A DNA stretch of 12,092 bases, from contig JBDTMC010000230.1 of NCBI GenBank assembly GCA_039934475.1, positions 1 to 12,092 on the forward strand, read 5' to 3'. The stretch comes from JBDTMC01 sp039934475. GTDB lineage: Bacteria; Acidobacteriota; Terriglobia; Bryobacterales; Bryobacteraceae. The notes under the pieces were generated by a model. The model was given only the letters and a program-made list of their open reading frames with translations, had not been told where the DNA came from and searched no databases. Made by a program: the position numbers and the translations under genes. This document shows positions 1 to 8,091 of this stretch, one piece after another. The first letter of the stretch is position 1; the number at the start of each line of letters is the position of its first letter.

Positions 1-23
1 AGATTCATGTGTGTCGCATCCGA

Positions 24-482
24 TTAAATCAATTCAACCACAATCGCGGCAACCACGAGGGCCGCGCCGACGAACAGCAGCACCGGGTTGCCTTGCGGAT
101 TGAGAAAGTAGTTCCAGACCACGCCAATGACCATGGCGAGGCCGATGCCGACGGGAAACGCAACCGAGAGACCGGCGACGGCGATGGCCGCCACCAGAAG
201 CATGTTGGCGAGGTTGAAGACAATACCGCCCGCGAACGCAAACGCAATCTGGCGCTTACCGGTGATTAGGAGATTGTCCATCACAGACAGTTCGATACCC
301 ATGGAGCCGAAGGTGAACGCGGCAATGATGGCGGCGAGCAGAACGCCGAGGGAGTAATCGAAATAGAACAGTTCGAACCGCCACTTGCCGGTGAGCTTCA
401 TGGTGTTGGCCCAGGATCCCCAGCAGATCATGGTGAGGATGATCAGCAGGAGCGCGCTGAGATAAGTTGCGGGGAGAATCAT
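24..482 (-). CDS. GRP/DMT-type sugar transporter, apparently half-length
   Basis: The predicted protein is 152 residues and very hydrophobic, with about five membrane segments (roughly residues 6-24, 43-60, 78-97, 100-121 and 133-150). The motif CWGSWANTMKLTGKWRFE near residues 20-37, the FDY motif at 41-43 and NPQGNPVLLF near 128-137 resemble the N-terminal half of GRP (glucose/ribose porter) and ureide-permease-like carriers of the drug/metabolite transporter superfamily. From family knowledge, full members have about ten segments and roughly 300-340 residues. Here a TAA at 24-26 ends the frame after the fifth segment. The start ATG (480-482) has a GAGG-type ribosome site a few bases upstream. 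The gene lies 40 bp after the sugar isomerase on the same strand, so co-transcription and a sugar substrate are inferred. It could be a nonsense-truncated gene, or a half-size carrier that works as a dimer. An ATG at minus-strand position 8 may start another gene outside the window. Confidence 0.75.
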   Translation of the reverse strand: MILPATYLSALLLIILTMICWGSWANTMKLTGKWRFELFYFDYSLGVLLAAIIAAFTFGSMGIELSVMDNLLITGKRQIAFAFAGGIVFNLANMLLVAAIAVAGLSVAFPVGIGLAMVIGVVWNYFLNPQGNPVLLFVGAALVVAAIVVELI

Positions 483-522
483 AGAGCCTCGTTCAACAAT
501 GACTGCGAGTACAAAGGGAATT

Positions 523-1326
523 CTACCCTAGCTGGTGCCGTGCCGCTTCCAAAGCGAGGCGTGCGGCTTGTTCCGGAGTTTCTGAAGCGAGGCGGGAACC
601 GAAGACCTCTATCGAGACGGCGCCATCGTAGCCGAGGCGATCGAGGGCGTTGAAGAACGAAGTAATGTCGATGACTCCTTCGCCGGGGAGCAGCCGCTCC
701 GTGTCGCGAATCTCTTCCGGCGGAAGAGCAGGCGCGTCGGAAATGTGAACGTCGAGAATGGCATCGCGGCCGAGGGCGAGGATGTCGTCCTGAGTTTCGC
801 CGGCGTGGTGCCAATGCCAGCAATCGCACACCAGACCCGCGCGTGGCGAGAGTTCATGGGCGAATTCGAGCATCTCGTCCATGCGCCAGATGAACTCGTA
901 GGGCAAGGCGCGGCGCATGTGAAGGGGAGAGATCGCCTCAATGGCCAGATGGACTCCATGGCGATCGAAGGCTTCAATGCACGGCTGGAGGCGGCGTCGG
1001 TAGATGGCTTTCTGTTGGTCCTTGGGGACCTCCGACGATGGTGGCAACCCGACCACGGCAACGCGACATCCCAATGAGGCTCCGAAGGCGACGGCCTTTT
1101 CGATGTCGGCGAGACCTGCCTGATAGGCCGCCTCGTCTTGACGGACTTCCACCGGCACGGGCATCGCGGTGACGGCTACGCCCGACGGCGCGGACTCGCC
1201 CGTCTTGTAGGCTCCGCGCGGCAGCACTACTCCTTGATAGCCAGTCTGCACGGCAATCTCACCCATGCGCGGCCACTGCGCGCGCCATCCCACAGTGCTG
1301 CCGTGCAACGTGAACTTACGGGTCAT
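523..1326 (-). CDS. Sugar phosphate isomerase/epimerase (xylose isomerase-like TIM barrel)
   Basis: This 267-residue protein has the length and layout of the AP-endonuclease-2/xylose-isomerase-like TIM-barrel family (IolE, IolI, ketose 3-epimerases). Putative metal ligands fall in the expected order: Glu130 in LAIEAIS, Asp168 and His171 in CDCWHWHH (the D-x-x-H pattern of ketose 3-epimerases), His194 in DVHISD, and Glu240 in SIEVFG. Such enzymes use a divalent metal to isomerise or epimerise sugars in the cytoplasm, or to handle inositol derivatives. The exact substrate cannot be read from sequence. There is no signal peptide. The start at 1326 is the first ATG and leads directly into the first barrel strand (KFTLHGSTVGW). 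There is no good Shine-Dalgarno site, but a TACTAT box lies 6 bp upstream. The downstream sugar-transporter-like gene follows after 40 bp and probably shares the transcript. The divergent pilT-like gene starts 14 bp away. Confidence 0.88.
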   Translation of the reverse strand: MTRKFTLHGSTVGWRAQWPRMGEIAVQTGYQGVVLPRGAYKTGESAPSGVAVTAMPVPVEVRQDEAAYQAGLADIEKAVAFGASLGCRVAVVGLPPSSEVPKDQQKAIYRRRLQPCIEAFDRHGVHLAIEAISPLHMRRALPYEFIWRMDEMLEFAHELSPRAGLVCDCWHWHHAGETQDDILALGRDAILDVHISDAPALPPEEIRDTERLLPGEGVIDITSFFNALDRLGYDGAVSIEVFGSRLASETPEQAARLALEAARHQLG

Positions 1327-1332
1327 GTCACG

Positions 1333-1338
1333 ATAGTA
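1333..1338 (-). promoter_or_regulatory. Possible -10 box of the isomerase gene (near-leaderless)
   Basis: Read on the minus strand this is TACTAT, a good match to a -10 hexamer. It ends 6 bp before the ATG at 1326. No convincing -35 is visible about 17 bp further upstream, where the sequence already codes for the start of the divergent pilT-like gene. If the box is used, the transcript would begin at or next to the start codon. This is inferred from position and hexamer only. Confidence 0.25.
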
Positions 1339-1340
1339 AC

Positions 1341-2501
1341 GTGGCTGGCTACGACGACGATTTAGCGAAGATTGTGGAAGAGCTGAACCGGGCGACTCCG
1401 GGCGGGAAACCGGCGCCGGAGCGGCCTGTGCCGGCCAAGATCAGCGAGACATTGGACCGCGTGCTGGCGCAGGCGGCGCGGCAGAACGCGTCCGACGTTT
1501 TGTTGTTGGCGGGCAGCGGCGTGACGCTGCGCGTACAGGGCGCGCTGGCGCCTTCGACGGGACCGCCGCTTTCGGGAGACGATTTGCGCGATTTGTTGCT
1601 GCCACTGTTGACACAGGCGCAAGTGGACCAGCTTAAGGCGCAGCGGTCTGTCGATTTCTGTTTTGAGCGCGAAGGTATTGGCCGCTTTCGCGCGAACATT
1701 CATCATCAACGGGGGACGCTGGCGGCGAGCTTGCGCTTGTTGCCGGCCAAAGTGCCGTCTCTGGAGTCGCTGCATCTACCGGCGACACTGGCGCGGCTGG
1801 TGGATCGCAAGCAGGGTCTGGTGTTGGTGACCGGTCCCACCGGGTGTGGGAAGACGTCGACGCTGGGAGCGCTGATCGACATGATCAACACGAAACGGCG
1901 CGACCATATTGTGACCATTGAAGACCCGATCGAGTATCAACACACGAATCGGAATTCCATCGTCGAGCAGATTGAAGTGGGACATGACACGCCGGACTTT
2001 GTGTCGTCTCTGCGAAGCATACTGCGGCAATCGCCGGACGTGATTCTGGTGGGCGAGATGCGGGACACCGAGACGATGGCTACCGTGTTGACGGCGGCGG
2101 AAACGGGTCACCTCGTTTTTTCGACGCTGCACACGAATGACGCTTCGCAGGCTGTGTCGCGGATACTCGATTCGTTCCCAACGGGTAACCAGCCGCAGAT
2201 CCGGCAACAGCTTTCGCTCTCTCTGCTGGCGGTGCTGGCGCAGCAGTTGGTGCCCGCCACGGACGGAGTTTCGCGCTTTCCGGCGCTGGAGATTATGGTG
2301 GCTACGGACGCGGTGCGGAACCTGATTCGCCGCGGCGAGGATCATCAATTGCGTTCGCAGATCACGATTGGGCGCGCCGACGGAATGATGACCATGGAAC
2401 AATCGCTGGGCGAACTGGCACGAACGGGCAAGATCACGCGAGAGACAGCGCTGGCGCATTGTTTCCGGCCGGAGGACATGCGGCACTATATCGCTTTGTA
2501 G
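1341..2501 (+). CDS. pilT: Type IV pilus retraction ATPase PilT family
   Basis: This 386-residue protein matches the secretion ATPase family that depolymerises type IV pili in twitching motility, acting as a cytoplasmic hexamer at the base of the pilus machine. An N-terminal PAS-like region (about 36-135, with ASDVLLLAG) precedes the RecA-like core. Visible motifs are Walker A GPTGCGKTS at 165-173, the Asp box TIEDPIEY at 192-199, Walker B around 231-241 (SPDVILVGEMRD) and the His box TGHLVFSTLHTND at 255-267. Near the C-terminus AVRNLIR (324-330) matches the AIRNLIR motif that separates PilT from PilB, followed by TMEQSL. The start is a GTG at 1341; no ATG occurs until well inside the core, and no clear ribosome site is seen. 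About 35 residues precede the usual PilT beginning. The gene stands alone without other pilus genes in view, so it may be one of several PilT paralogues. Confidence 0.93.
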   Translation: MAGYDDDLAKIVEELNRATPGGKPAPERPVPAKISETLDRVLAQAARQNASDVLLLAGSGVTLRVQGALAPSTGPPLSGDDLRDLLLPLLTQAQVDQLKAQRSVDFCFEREGIGRFRANIHHQRGTLAASLRLLPAKVPSLESLHLPATLARLVDRKQGLVLVTGPTGCGKTSTLGALIDMINTKRRDHIVTIEDPIEYQHTNRNSIVEQIEVGHDTPDFVSSLRSILRQSPDVILVGEMRDTETMATVLTAAETGHLVFSTLHTNDASQAVSRILDSFPTGNQPQIRQQLSLSLLAVLAQQLVPATDGVSRFPALEIMVATDAVRNLIRRGEDHQLRSQITIGRADGMMTMEQSLGELARTGKITRETALAHCFRPEDMRHYIAL

Positions 2502-4364
2502 TCAGGCCGCCTGGACTTTGGGCGCGCCCGAGGGCGCCAGCACAAGCAGCGGCTCGTGCGTGATGGCCTCGGAGAGGGCGTTTACTACTCGATCGTCGGT
2601 GATGGAGGACTGCCGGGTCTCCACCGGATAGCGCGCGAGGAACTCAAGGCCGGCGTCTGTGAAGCGCAACCGTCCCTCCGGTTTTGCCGGCTCCAGCGGC
2701 ATGTCAACCATGCGCTGGAAGACGGCGTGCTGTTGTTCCACTCGCTCGCGGTACTGTTCATAAACTGAGTCTACGGCTGCCATCAGCTTGGTCTGAGCCA
2801 GTTCCTGATTCGTGCTGGAGACCAGCGTAATCGTGACCGCGTGCCAGACGTAGTCAGTGCCCGGCATTTGCCGGAACAACGCGACGGGCTGGAAGAGGAC
2901 GGAGTTTGAGAATCCAACCACACGTCCGGTAGCCTGCAAGTCCGCACCGGCCCCCGTCATCTCCATAAGGTAGATGCGGACCAGTCCAATGTCCACCACA
3001 TCGCCCGTCACTCCCGAGATGGTTACGCGGTCACCGACGCGAAGGCCGTATCTACCGATGAGAAAGAAATAGGCGACGATGGATGCGATTACGTTCTGAA
3101 GCGCAACGGCCAGTCCGGCGGTGAGAAGTCCGGCATAGGTTGCCAGAGAGCCTAACTCGTTGACGAGGCCGAGGACCACCGTGACTGCGACGACGCACGT
3201 CACCACTACGCGACGCAGCAGCAGAAACTGTTTCCTCCGCCTGCCATCCTGAACGTAGCGAAAGGTTCCGCGCCGCCACAGTTCGGAAATCAAGAGGATG
3301 ACGGCAATCGTACCGAAGAGCGCGAGCACGCGGAATAGCAGTTGGTTGGTAATGCTGCTGTACCGCTGCTGAACCGCGTTGCGCTGTTCTATCATGCTGC
3401 TGCGGGCCACTTCGATTTGCTGGCCATGCTCCCGCAAGGGAGCGAGGGCGGCAGTTACCCGCTTGAAGCGCGCGGTGAGCGCTTCGATCTCTTGACGGTC
3501 GGCATCCATCTGCTCTACGTTTTGCGAGGCGGAGTCGGCGGCGGCGGAATCGCTCCGCTTGATGGCGTTGGTCAAGTCCTTCACAAGCGGCGTTCGCAGA
3601 GCGTCCATACTCTTCCGCAGCGTGTCGGTTTCGGCTAACGCTTCGATGAGTGCATCCTTGCTGCGCGCTAGGGCGATGACTTCAGAGGTGAGAGCAAAGA
3701 TACCTGCGGGCTCATCACCAACTACCGCCGGTGGGGCCGGGAGGGCAGGCGCGGGTTGAGCCGTGCGGGTCGCCTCAGGCACCGTTCGCTCCAGCCTGTC
3801 GATGAGGCCAAGCAGATCGGCTCCACCGCTCTTGTTCTGGCCGCTGAGGAACAGCCGCAGTTGTGACATCGCCTCTTTGATTTCTTTGGCGATGCCAAGT
3901 TCCGCCAGCAGTTCTTTGCGCCGCGCCTGGAGCGTGGAGCGGGTGGCGGCTTTGGCGGTAGCCAGGGTCGCATCCACTTCGGCGATTTGAGCTTCCACCG
4001 AAGCAACGCGTTCGATCGCTTTCGCTGCGGCCTGCTGCACGCGTGTGGTTGCCGGCGCTGCCGTATTGCCAGCTGGTTTGTCGGCGCCGGCGAGAGGCGC
4101 GGCGGCCCGTGCGAAGTCGAAGGACAACTGTAGAGCCCGCACGGCGGTACGTTGGGCATTGTCCCGCGCCAGAACGTCACCGGTGACCTGGGTTGACTGC
4201 TCCACTGCGGCGACGCGCCGGTACCAGGCGATGGTTCGGGCGAGGTGCGCTACTATCTCACCGGGTTGAACAGGCGTGGTCGGGGTGGCAGCATCCGCGC
4301 TCGCCGGTGACGCCCAGAGCGCCAGTAACAAACAACCGGCAGTGCCCGCCGCGAAGAACCTCAT
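2502..4364 (-). CDS. MscS-family mechanosensitive channel with periplasmic coiled-coil domain
   Basis: This predicted inner-membrane channel protein is 620 residues from the chosen start. An N-terminal signal peptide (MRFFAAGTAGCLLLALWASPASA) precedes a long Ala/Glu/Gln-rich periplasmic region (about 25-335) with coiled-coil heptads at about 108-172 and 280-335. Three membrane segments follow at about 342-360, 384-402 and 405-437. The last (AGLLTAGLAVALQNVIASIVAY) is the pore-lining helix typical of MscS, followed by the beta domain RVGDRVTISGVTGDVVDIGL (443-462) and a C-terminal alpha/beta domain. Family members open under membrane tension and release solutes during osmotic downshock. The frame stays open to a TTG at 4415, overlapping the upstream gene, but ATG 4364 places the signal peptide at the N-terminus and is preferred. 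It lies 43 bp downstream of the FUSC gene on the same strand and is probably co-transcribed. Its TGA directly abuts the pilT stop codon. Confidence 0.88.
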   Translation of the reverse strand: MRFFAAGTAGCLLLALWASPASADAATPTTPVQPGEIVAHLARTIAWYRRVAAVEQSTQVTGDVLARDNAQRTAVRALQLSFDFARAAAPLAGADKPAGNTAAPATTRVQQAAAKAIERVASVEAQIAEVDATLATAKAATRSTLQARRKELLAELGIAKEIKEAMSQLRLFLSGQNKSGGADLLGLIDRLERTVPEATRTAQPAPALPAPPAVVGDEPAGIFALTSEVIALARSKDALIEALAETDTLRKSMDALRTPLVKDLTNAIKRSDSAAADSASQNVEQMDADRQEIEALTARFKRVTAALAPLREHGQQIEVARSSMIEQRNAVQQRYSSITNQLLFRVLALFGTIAVILLISELWRRGTFRYVQDGRRRKQFLLLRRVVVTCVVAVTVVLGLVNELGSLATYAGLLTAGLAVALQNVIASIVAYFFLIGRYGLRVGDRVTISGVTGDVVDIGLVRIYLMEMTGAGADLQATGRVVGFSNSVLFQPVALFRQMPGTDYVWHAVTITLVSSTNQELAQTKLMAAVDSVYEQYRERVEQQHAVFQRMVDMPLEPAKPEGRLRFTDAGLEFLARYPVETRQSSITDDRVVNALSEAITHEPLLVLAPSGAPKVQAA

Positions 4365-4407
4365 AGCGCATGGGAGAATGGCATTCCTTCCCACACGGTA
4401 ACACAGG

Positions 4408-6513
4408 CTACTCAATCAGCTTCAGTACCTGTTCGCTGAGGGTATTGAGGCTGTTGGTGATGCGGTCGGTTTCGACGTTGACCAGCGCGTAGCGTTCGGT
4501 GAGCGGGTCGCCGGATTCGATCAGCGCATGATGATCATCGCGAAGGTCGGGTAAATCCGACGCCTTGAGGGGCGATCCACGTAATGCCGCGGCGAGATAG
4601 TAGAGGCTCAGTTCCACGTGGTTGGCGAAGATGGTGGTGCCGGCGCGCGCGGGCACCGGGCGGCTACTGGCTAGGCCTCCTTCCATTGACATCATGGCGT
4701 GAACAAGGCGGTGGGAACTGGCGAGGACCGACGAATACATTTCGATGGATTTGGCTGCATAGGGTTCCGCGGTGAGGCGGTCGACGCTGGCTTCGAGATT
4801 GGAACGGGCGAGGCGAGCAAGCACACGGGTGTTGTCGAGCTCGCGCTGAAAGGACTGATCAGGCTGTTCGTAGCTGGTGCGGACGGCGCGGAAGTATTCG
4901 CGGTAAGCGTCCAACATACTGGCGAGAGCTTCGGGGGCGCGCCGGCGCTCCCAGGTGGGCCACACCGCGTAGGCCAGCAGGGCGACGGCACCGCCGCCAA
5001 AAGTATTCAGGGCACGCGGCAAGATAACGTCTTTTGGGGGAATGCCAGCGACGGCGAACAGCATTACCACAAGCGCGGTGACAGCCGATGTTAGTACGCC
5101 GTAGTTGGCCGCGCCATATGCGCGCACGATGAACATGAGCACGCCGATGGCTCCAATGTCCCAGGAGAGAGAGTGGGGGAGCCAGTGGACGAGGAGCGAG
5201 GTTAGCAGCAGGCCGGTGAACGTGCCCGCGAGGCGGAGGACACCGCGGCTGAAGGTGGCCGTGAAGTCCGGCTTAAGAACCAGCGCGATGGTCATCGGCA
5301 TCCAGTAACTGCGCTCCAGGCCGAGGGAGCGAGCGAGCGCATCGCCGAGACCGACGCATACGGCCAGGCGCACGGCGTGGCGGAAGGCGGCGGAGCGAAG
5401 ATCCAAATTGGCGCCGAGGATTGCCAGCGCGCCTCGTAAGCGTAAGGTGGCAGGCTGGCGCCGCTCGCGTCGCTGGAAGGCCGTTTGACCGTCGGTGGAA
5501 GTGTAGGCGGCCAGATCGACGGCGGCTCGCAACTGTCCGGCGATGGCATCCATCTGGTGCCGGGCATCGACGAGGGAAGCTTCGAAATCACATTTCGAAC
5601 GAAGGGCTTCGGTGAGCCCGCGAAGCTCGCGGAGAAGCTCCGGGGACGCGGCGACGGGTTCGCCGGCATGGAGCGCGACGCCGATAGTGTGAAGCACAGC
5701 GCTCATGGTGGCGAAGAAACGGTCGACAGCGGCCAGTGGCGCGACATCGTCACACTGACGTTTGGCGCGCACCTGCAGGCGCGCCAGGGTGAGGATGCCG
5801 AGACGCAGACGCTCAGCCTGATCGAGAAGGGCCTGCAGACGCTCAGAGTCAATGGAATGGTCTCTCGCCAGGGGCGCGATGGTTTGATGGGCTAACGTGC
5901 TTTGGGCGCTGGCAGCGGGCGCGGCCATGACGGACGGCGAGGGCGACGCGGCGGCGCGAGACAACTCAAGATAAAGATCACCTAGAACCCGGCGTTCCGG
6001 GACATAGCGCCGAACGGGCCATAGCGCCAAGGCCAGAAACGCTTGCAGCAAGCCGCCGGCGAAGGCGAGCAAGCCGGCCAAAACCGCATCTCGAAGGGAG
6101 AGGGAGCGGGAGGCGAAGACTACCATTGTGACGAGGCTGGTAACGCCGAGATCGGGGGCGGCGTTGCTGAGGGCGACAAGGAGTCCTGCGCCAAACGCCC
6201 AGAGCGTGGCCAGGACAACGGCCAAGACGGGATCGTGCCCGGAGAATGCGCCGGCGCATACGGCGATGGCTACAACAACGCTGGCGGCCAGCATGCGGCC
6301 GGCACGCACGGGATAAGGATCAGAGCCGTCTGAGAAAGAGACGTTTAAGGATCCTGTAGCCACTACCGCGGCAGAGGCAAGATTGCCAGTAAGCAGGCCA
6401 ATCGCCAGTGGGACAACAACGCCAACGGCGTTGCGGGCGGCAATCCATGGGTTGACCTTTTCAGCCTGGTAGCGAGTGACGGTACGCCAGAAAGAGTTCC
6501 ACGCGGTTGGCAT
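4408..6513 (-). CDS. FUSC-family inner-membrane protein
   Basis: This 701-residue protein has the duplicated layout of the FUSC family (YccS, AaeB and aromatic-acid exporter relatives). There is a first block of hydrophobic helices at about 28-168 and a cytoplasmic helical region at 170-365. A second membrane block at about 375-520 holds the conserved stretch YWMPMTIALVLKPDFTATF (403-421), typical of the FUSC_2 domain, and a C-terminal helical region follows at 525-701. From the family, likely roles are efflux of aromatic acids or other small molecules, or envelope stress tolerance; the substrate is unknown. The ATG at 6513 starts a typical N-terminus (WIAARNAVGVVVPLAIGL near 23-40) and no strong ribosome site precedes it. 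The MscS-type channel gene follows after 43 bp, making an envelope-related operon likely. It is divergent from the M24 gene with a 76 bp spacer. Confidence 0.88.
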   Translation of the reverse strand: MPTAWNSFWRTVTRYQAEKVNPWIAARNAVGVVVPLAIGLLTGNLASAAVVATGSLNVSFSDGSDPYPVRAGRMLAASVVVAIAVCAGAFSGHDPVLAVVLATLWAFGAGLLVALSNAAPDLGVTSLVTMVVFASRSLSLRDAVLAGLLAFAGGLLQAFLALALWPVRRYVPERRVLGDLYLELSRAAASPSPSVMAAPAASAQSTLAHQTIAPLARDHSIDSERLQALLDQAERLRLGILTLARLQVRAKRQCDDVAPLAAVDRFFATMSAVLHTIGVALHAGEPVAASPELLRELRGLTEALRSKCDFEASLVDARHQMDAIAGQLRAAVDLAAYTSTDGQTAFQRRERRQPATLRLRGALAILGANLDLRSAAFRHAVRLAVCVGLGDALARSLGLERSYWMPMTIALVLKPDFTATFSRGVLRLAGTFTGLLLTSLLVHWLPHSLSWDIGAIGVLMFIVRAYGAANYGVLTSAVTALVVMLFAVAGIPPKDVILPRALNTFGGGAVALLAYAVWPTWERRRAPEALASMLDAYREYFRAVRTSYEQPDQSFQRELDNTRVLARLARSNLEASVDRLTAEPYAAKSIEMYSSVLASSHRLVHAMMSMEGGLASSRPVPARAGTTIFANHVELSLYYLAAALRGSPLKASDLPDLRDDHHALIESGDPLTERYALVNVETDRITNSLNTLSEQVLKLIE

Positions 6514-6576
6514 CAGGCGTTGCGCTGCCGCTCCCCTGCAGGCAGGTTTATGGCGTTACGTTACCATATCCGGGGC

Positions 6577-6582
6577 GGGGGA
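6577..6582 (+). promoter_or_regulatory. Ribosome binding site deciding the start of the M24 gene
   Basis: GGGGGA lies 7 bp before the ATG at 6590. The same frame is open further upstream to a GTG at 6476, inside the divergent FUSC coding region, but the N-terminal extension from that GTG has no family resemblance. The purine-rich site and spacing support translation from 6590. Confidence 0.5.
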
Positions 6583-6589
6583 TGGCAAC

Positions 6590-7984
6590 ATGGCGAAGAT
6601 GGAATCACCACGGTGGACATTGCGCGAGATGGCGTGGCCGGAGTTTGGAATGGCGACGGCTGCGCCTGTGAGTACGCTGGAAGAATACCGGCAGCGACTC
6701 GCGCGGACACGTAAGCGGATGGCGGCCCGGGGGCTGACTCATCTGGTGGTGTATGGCGACCGCGAACATTTCGCGAATCTCGCGTGGTTGACGCGATTCG
6801 ATCCGCGGTTTGAAGAAGCGCTACTGATTGTGGGCGCCGAAGGGACGCCGCTGCTGTTGACCGGTAACGAGTGCCAGGGCTATCTACCCATCAGCCCGTT
6901 ATGGAAAGCGGGCGATTTGCGGACGGAGCGCTACCAACCGTTTTCGCTCTTGGACCAGCCACGCGATAGCAGCCGGACACTGGAGGAGATTCTGCATGCC
7001 GAGGGAATCAGCGGCGGCGCGCGCGTGGGTTGCTCAGGGTGGAAGTATTATGGCGACCGGCGCAGGATGGACACGCCGGCGTATATCGTGGACGCGTTGA
7101 GGGAACTGGCGAGTGAGGTGGAGGACGCCACGGATCTGTTCGTCCATGCGGGCGATGGGTTGCGCGCGCGCTGTTCGGCGTCGGAGATTGCCTTCTTTGA
7201 ATACTCGAATGGTAAGGCGTCGGAAGGGATGAAGAGGATCCACTTCGCAGCGCGCCGCGGGATGACCGATCATGAACTGCTGGAGCACGCGCGCTACGAC
7301 GGGTTGCCGCTGGCGTGCGCGATGACTCTAAAGACGGGACCGAACCGGATCAGCCTCGCCAGCCCTTCCGGTAACCGTCTGGAGCGAGGCCATTTCTGGT
7401 CGGCCAACATCGCCTACTGGGGCAGCAACATCTGTCGCGCAGCGTGGGTGGCAGAGGGCGAAGAAGATTTACCGGCGGCGGCGCGCGACTATGTGGAGGC
7501 CTTCGCGGGGCCTTATTTCGCGGCGATGTGCGAGTGGTTGGGCGCGCTTCGGATTGGGAGCCGCGGCGGTGATCTCTACCGGTTGATTCAAGAACGATTG
7601 CCTTTTGAGCGTTTCCGCGTTTACCTCAACCCCGGCCACTTGATCCATCTGGATGAGTGGGTGAGCTCGCCGTTTTTTGAAGGGTCTGAGATTGCTGTGG
7701 CTTCAGGCATGGTGATTCAGACCGACGTGATTCCTTCTTCGCCGGTGTATTCATCGACGCGCATGGAAGATGGCGTGGCGATTGCGGACCGGGATCTGCG
7801 CGAGGAATTGCGCCGCGACTTCCCGGAATGCGCCGCACGTTGCGAGGCACGGCGGACGTTTCTGGCGGAGTCGCTGGGCATTGAGTTACCCGAAGAAGTG
7901 CTGCCACTATCGAACATCGCTTGCCTGGTGGCGCCGTACTTGCTGCGCCCGGAGTTGGTGTTCGCTATTGATTCGCGCCTTTGA
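6590..7984 (+). CDS. M24-fold protein (creatinase/Xaa-Pro aminopeptidase-like) with degenerate metal site
   Basis: This 464-residue cytoplasmic protein has a creatinase-like N-terminal domain at about 29-190 (EEYRQRLARTRKRMAARGL, then YGDREHFANLAWLTRFDPRFE) and a pita-bread M24 domain at about 195-430. Normal M24 aminopeptidases bind two metals through Asp, Asp, His, Glu and Glu (E. coli PepP D260, D271, H354, E383, E406). The matching places here read SANIA (Asn273), GSNICRA (Asn280), PGHLIHLDEW (His350), VIQTDV (Asp379) and RMEDG (Glu393). The two Asp positions are Asn with compressed spacing, one Glu is Asp, and the shuttle histidine after LD is Trp357. Aminopeptidase activity is therefore doubtful. 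A creatinase-like metal-free hydrolase or a non-catalytic protein are alternatives. The start at 6590 was chosen by the GGGGGA ribosome site and by the N-terminus; ATG 6599 is also possible. It is transcribed alone, divergent from the FUSC gene. Confidence 0.85.
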   Translation: MAKMESPRWTLREMAWPEFGMATAAPVSTLEEYRQRLARTRKRMAARGLTHLVVYGDREHFANLAWLTRFDPRFEEALLIVGAEGTPLLLTGNECQGYLPISPLWKAGDLRTERYQPFSLLDQPRDSSRTLEEILHAEGISGGARVGCSGWKYYGDRRRMDTPAYIVDALRELASEVEDATDLFVHAGDGLRARCSASEIAFFEYSNGKASEGMKRIHFAARRGMTDHELLEHARYDGLPLACAMTLKTGPNRISLASPSGNRLERGHFWSANIAYWGSNICRAAWVAEGEEDLPAAARDYVEAFAGPYFAAMCEWLGALRIGSRGGDLYRLIQERLPFERFRVYLNPGHLIHLDEWVSSPFFEGSEIAVASGMVIQTDVIPSSPVYSSTRMEDGVAIADRDLREELRRDFPECAARCEARRTFLAESLGIELPEEVLPLSNIACLVAPYLLRPELVFAIDSRL

Positions 7985-8091
7985 TCCGAAGGGCGGATTG
8001 GCGGCCTTCAAGCAGGACCAGGATCGACATCAATGGAATCTGGTCCCGGCGCGTTCTGAAACGCGGTGATCACAACGTTGGCGGGGTATGG

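Noticed and set aside
1..8. ATG on the minus strand at position 8 as the start of another gene
   Set aside because: Only eight bases are available, so no coding content can be judged.
4365..4415. Upstream extension of the MscS-type gene from a TTG at 4415
   Set aside because: It would put 17 residues in front of a well-formed signal peptide and overlap the FUSC stop codon.
6476..6589. Upstream extension of the M24 gene from a GTG at 6476
   Set aside because: It would overlap the divergent FUSC gene by 38 bp and add residues with no family resemblance; the GGGGGA site fits the ATG at 6590.
7988..8009. Short inverted repeat GAAGG/CCTTC just after the M24 stop, as a possible terminator
   Set aside because: Only five clean pairs, a 12 bp loop and no T-run follow; too weak to call.
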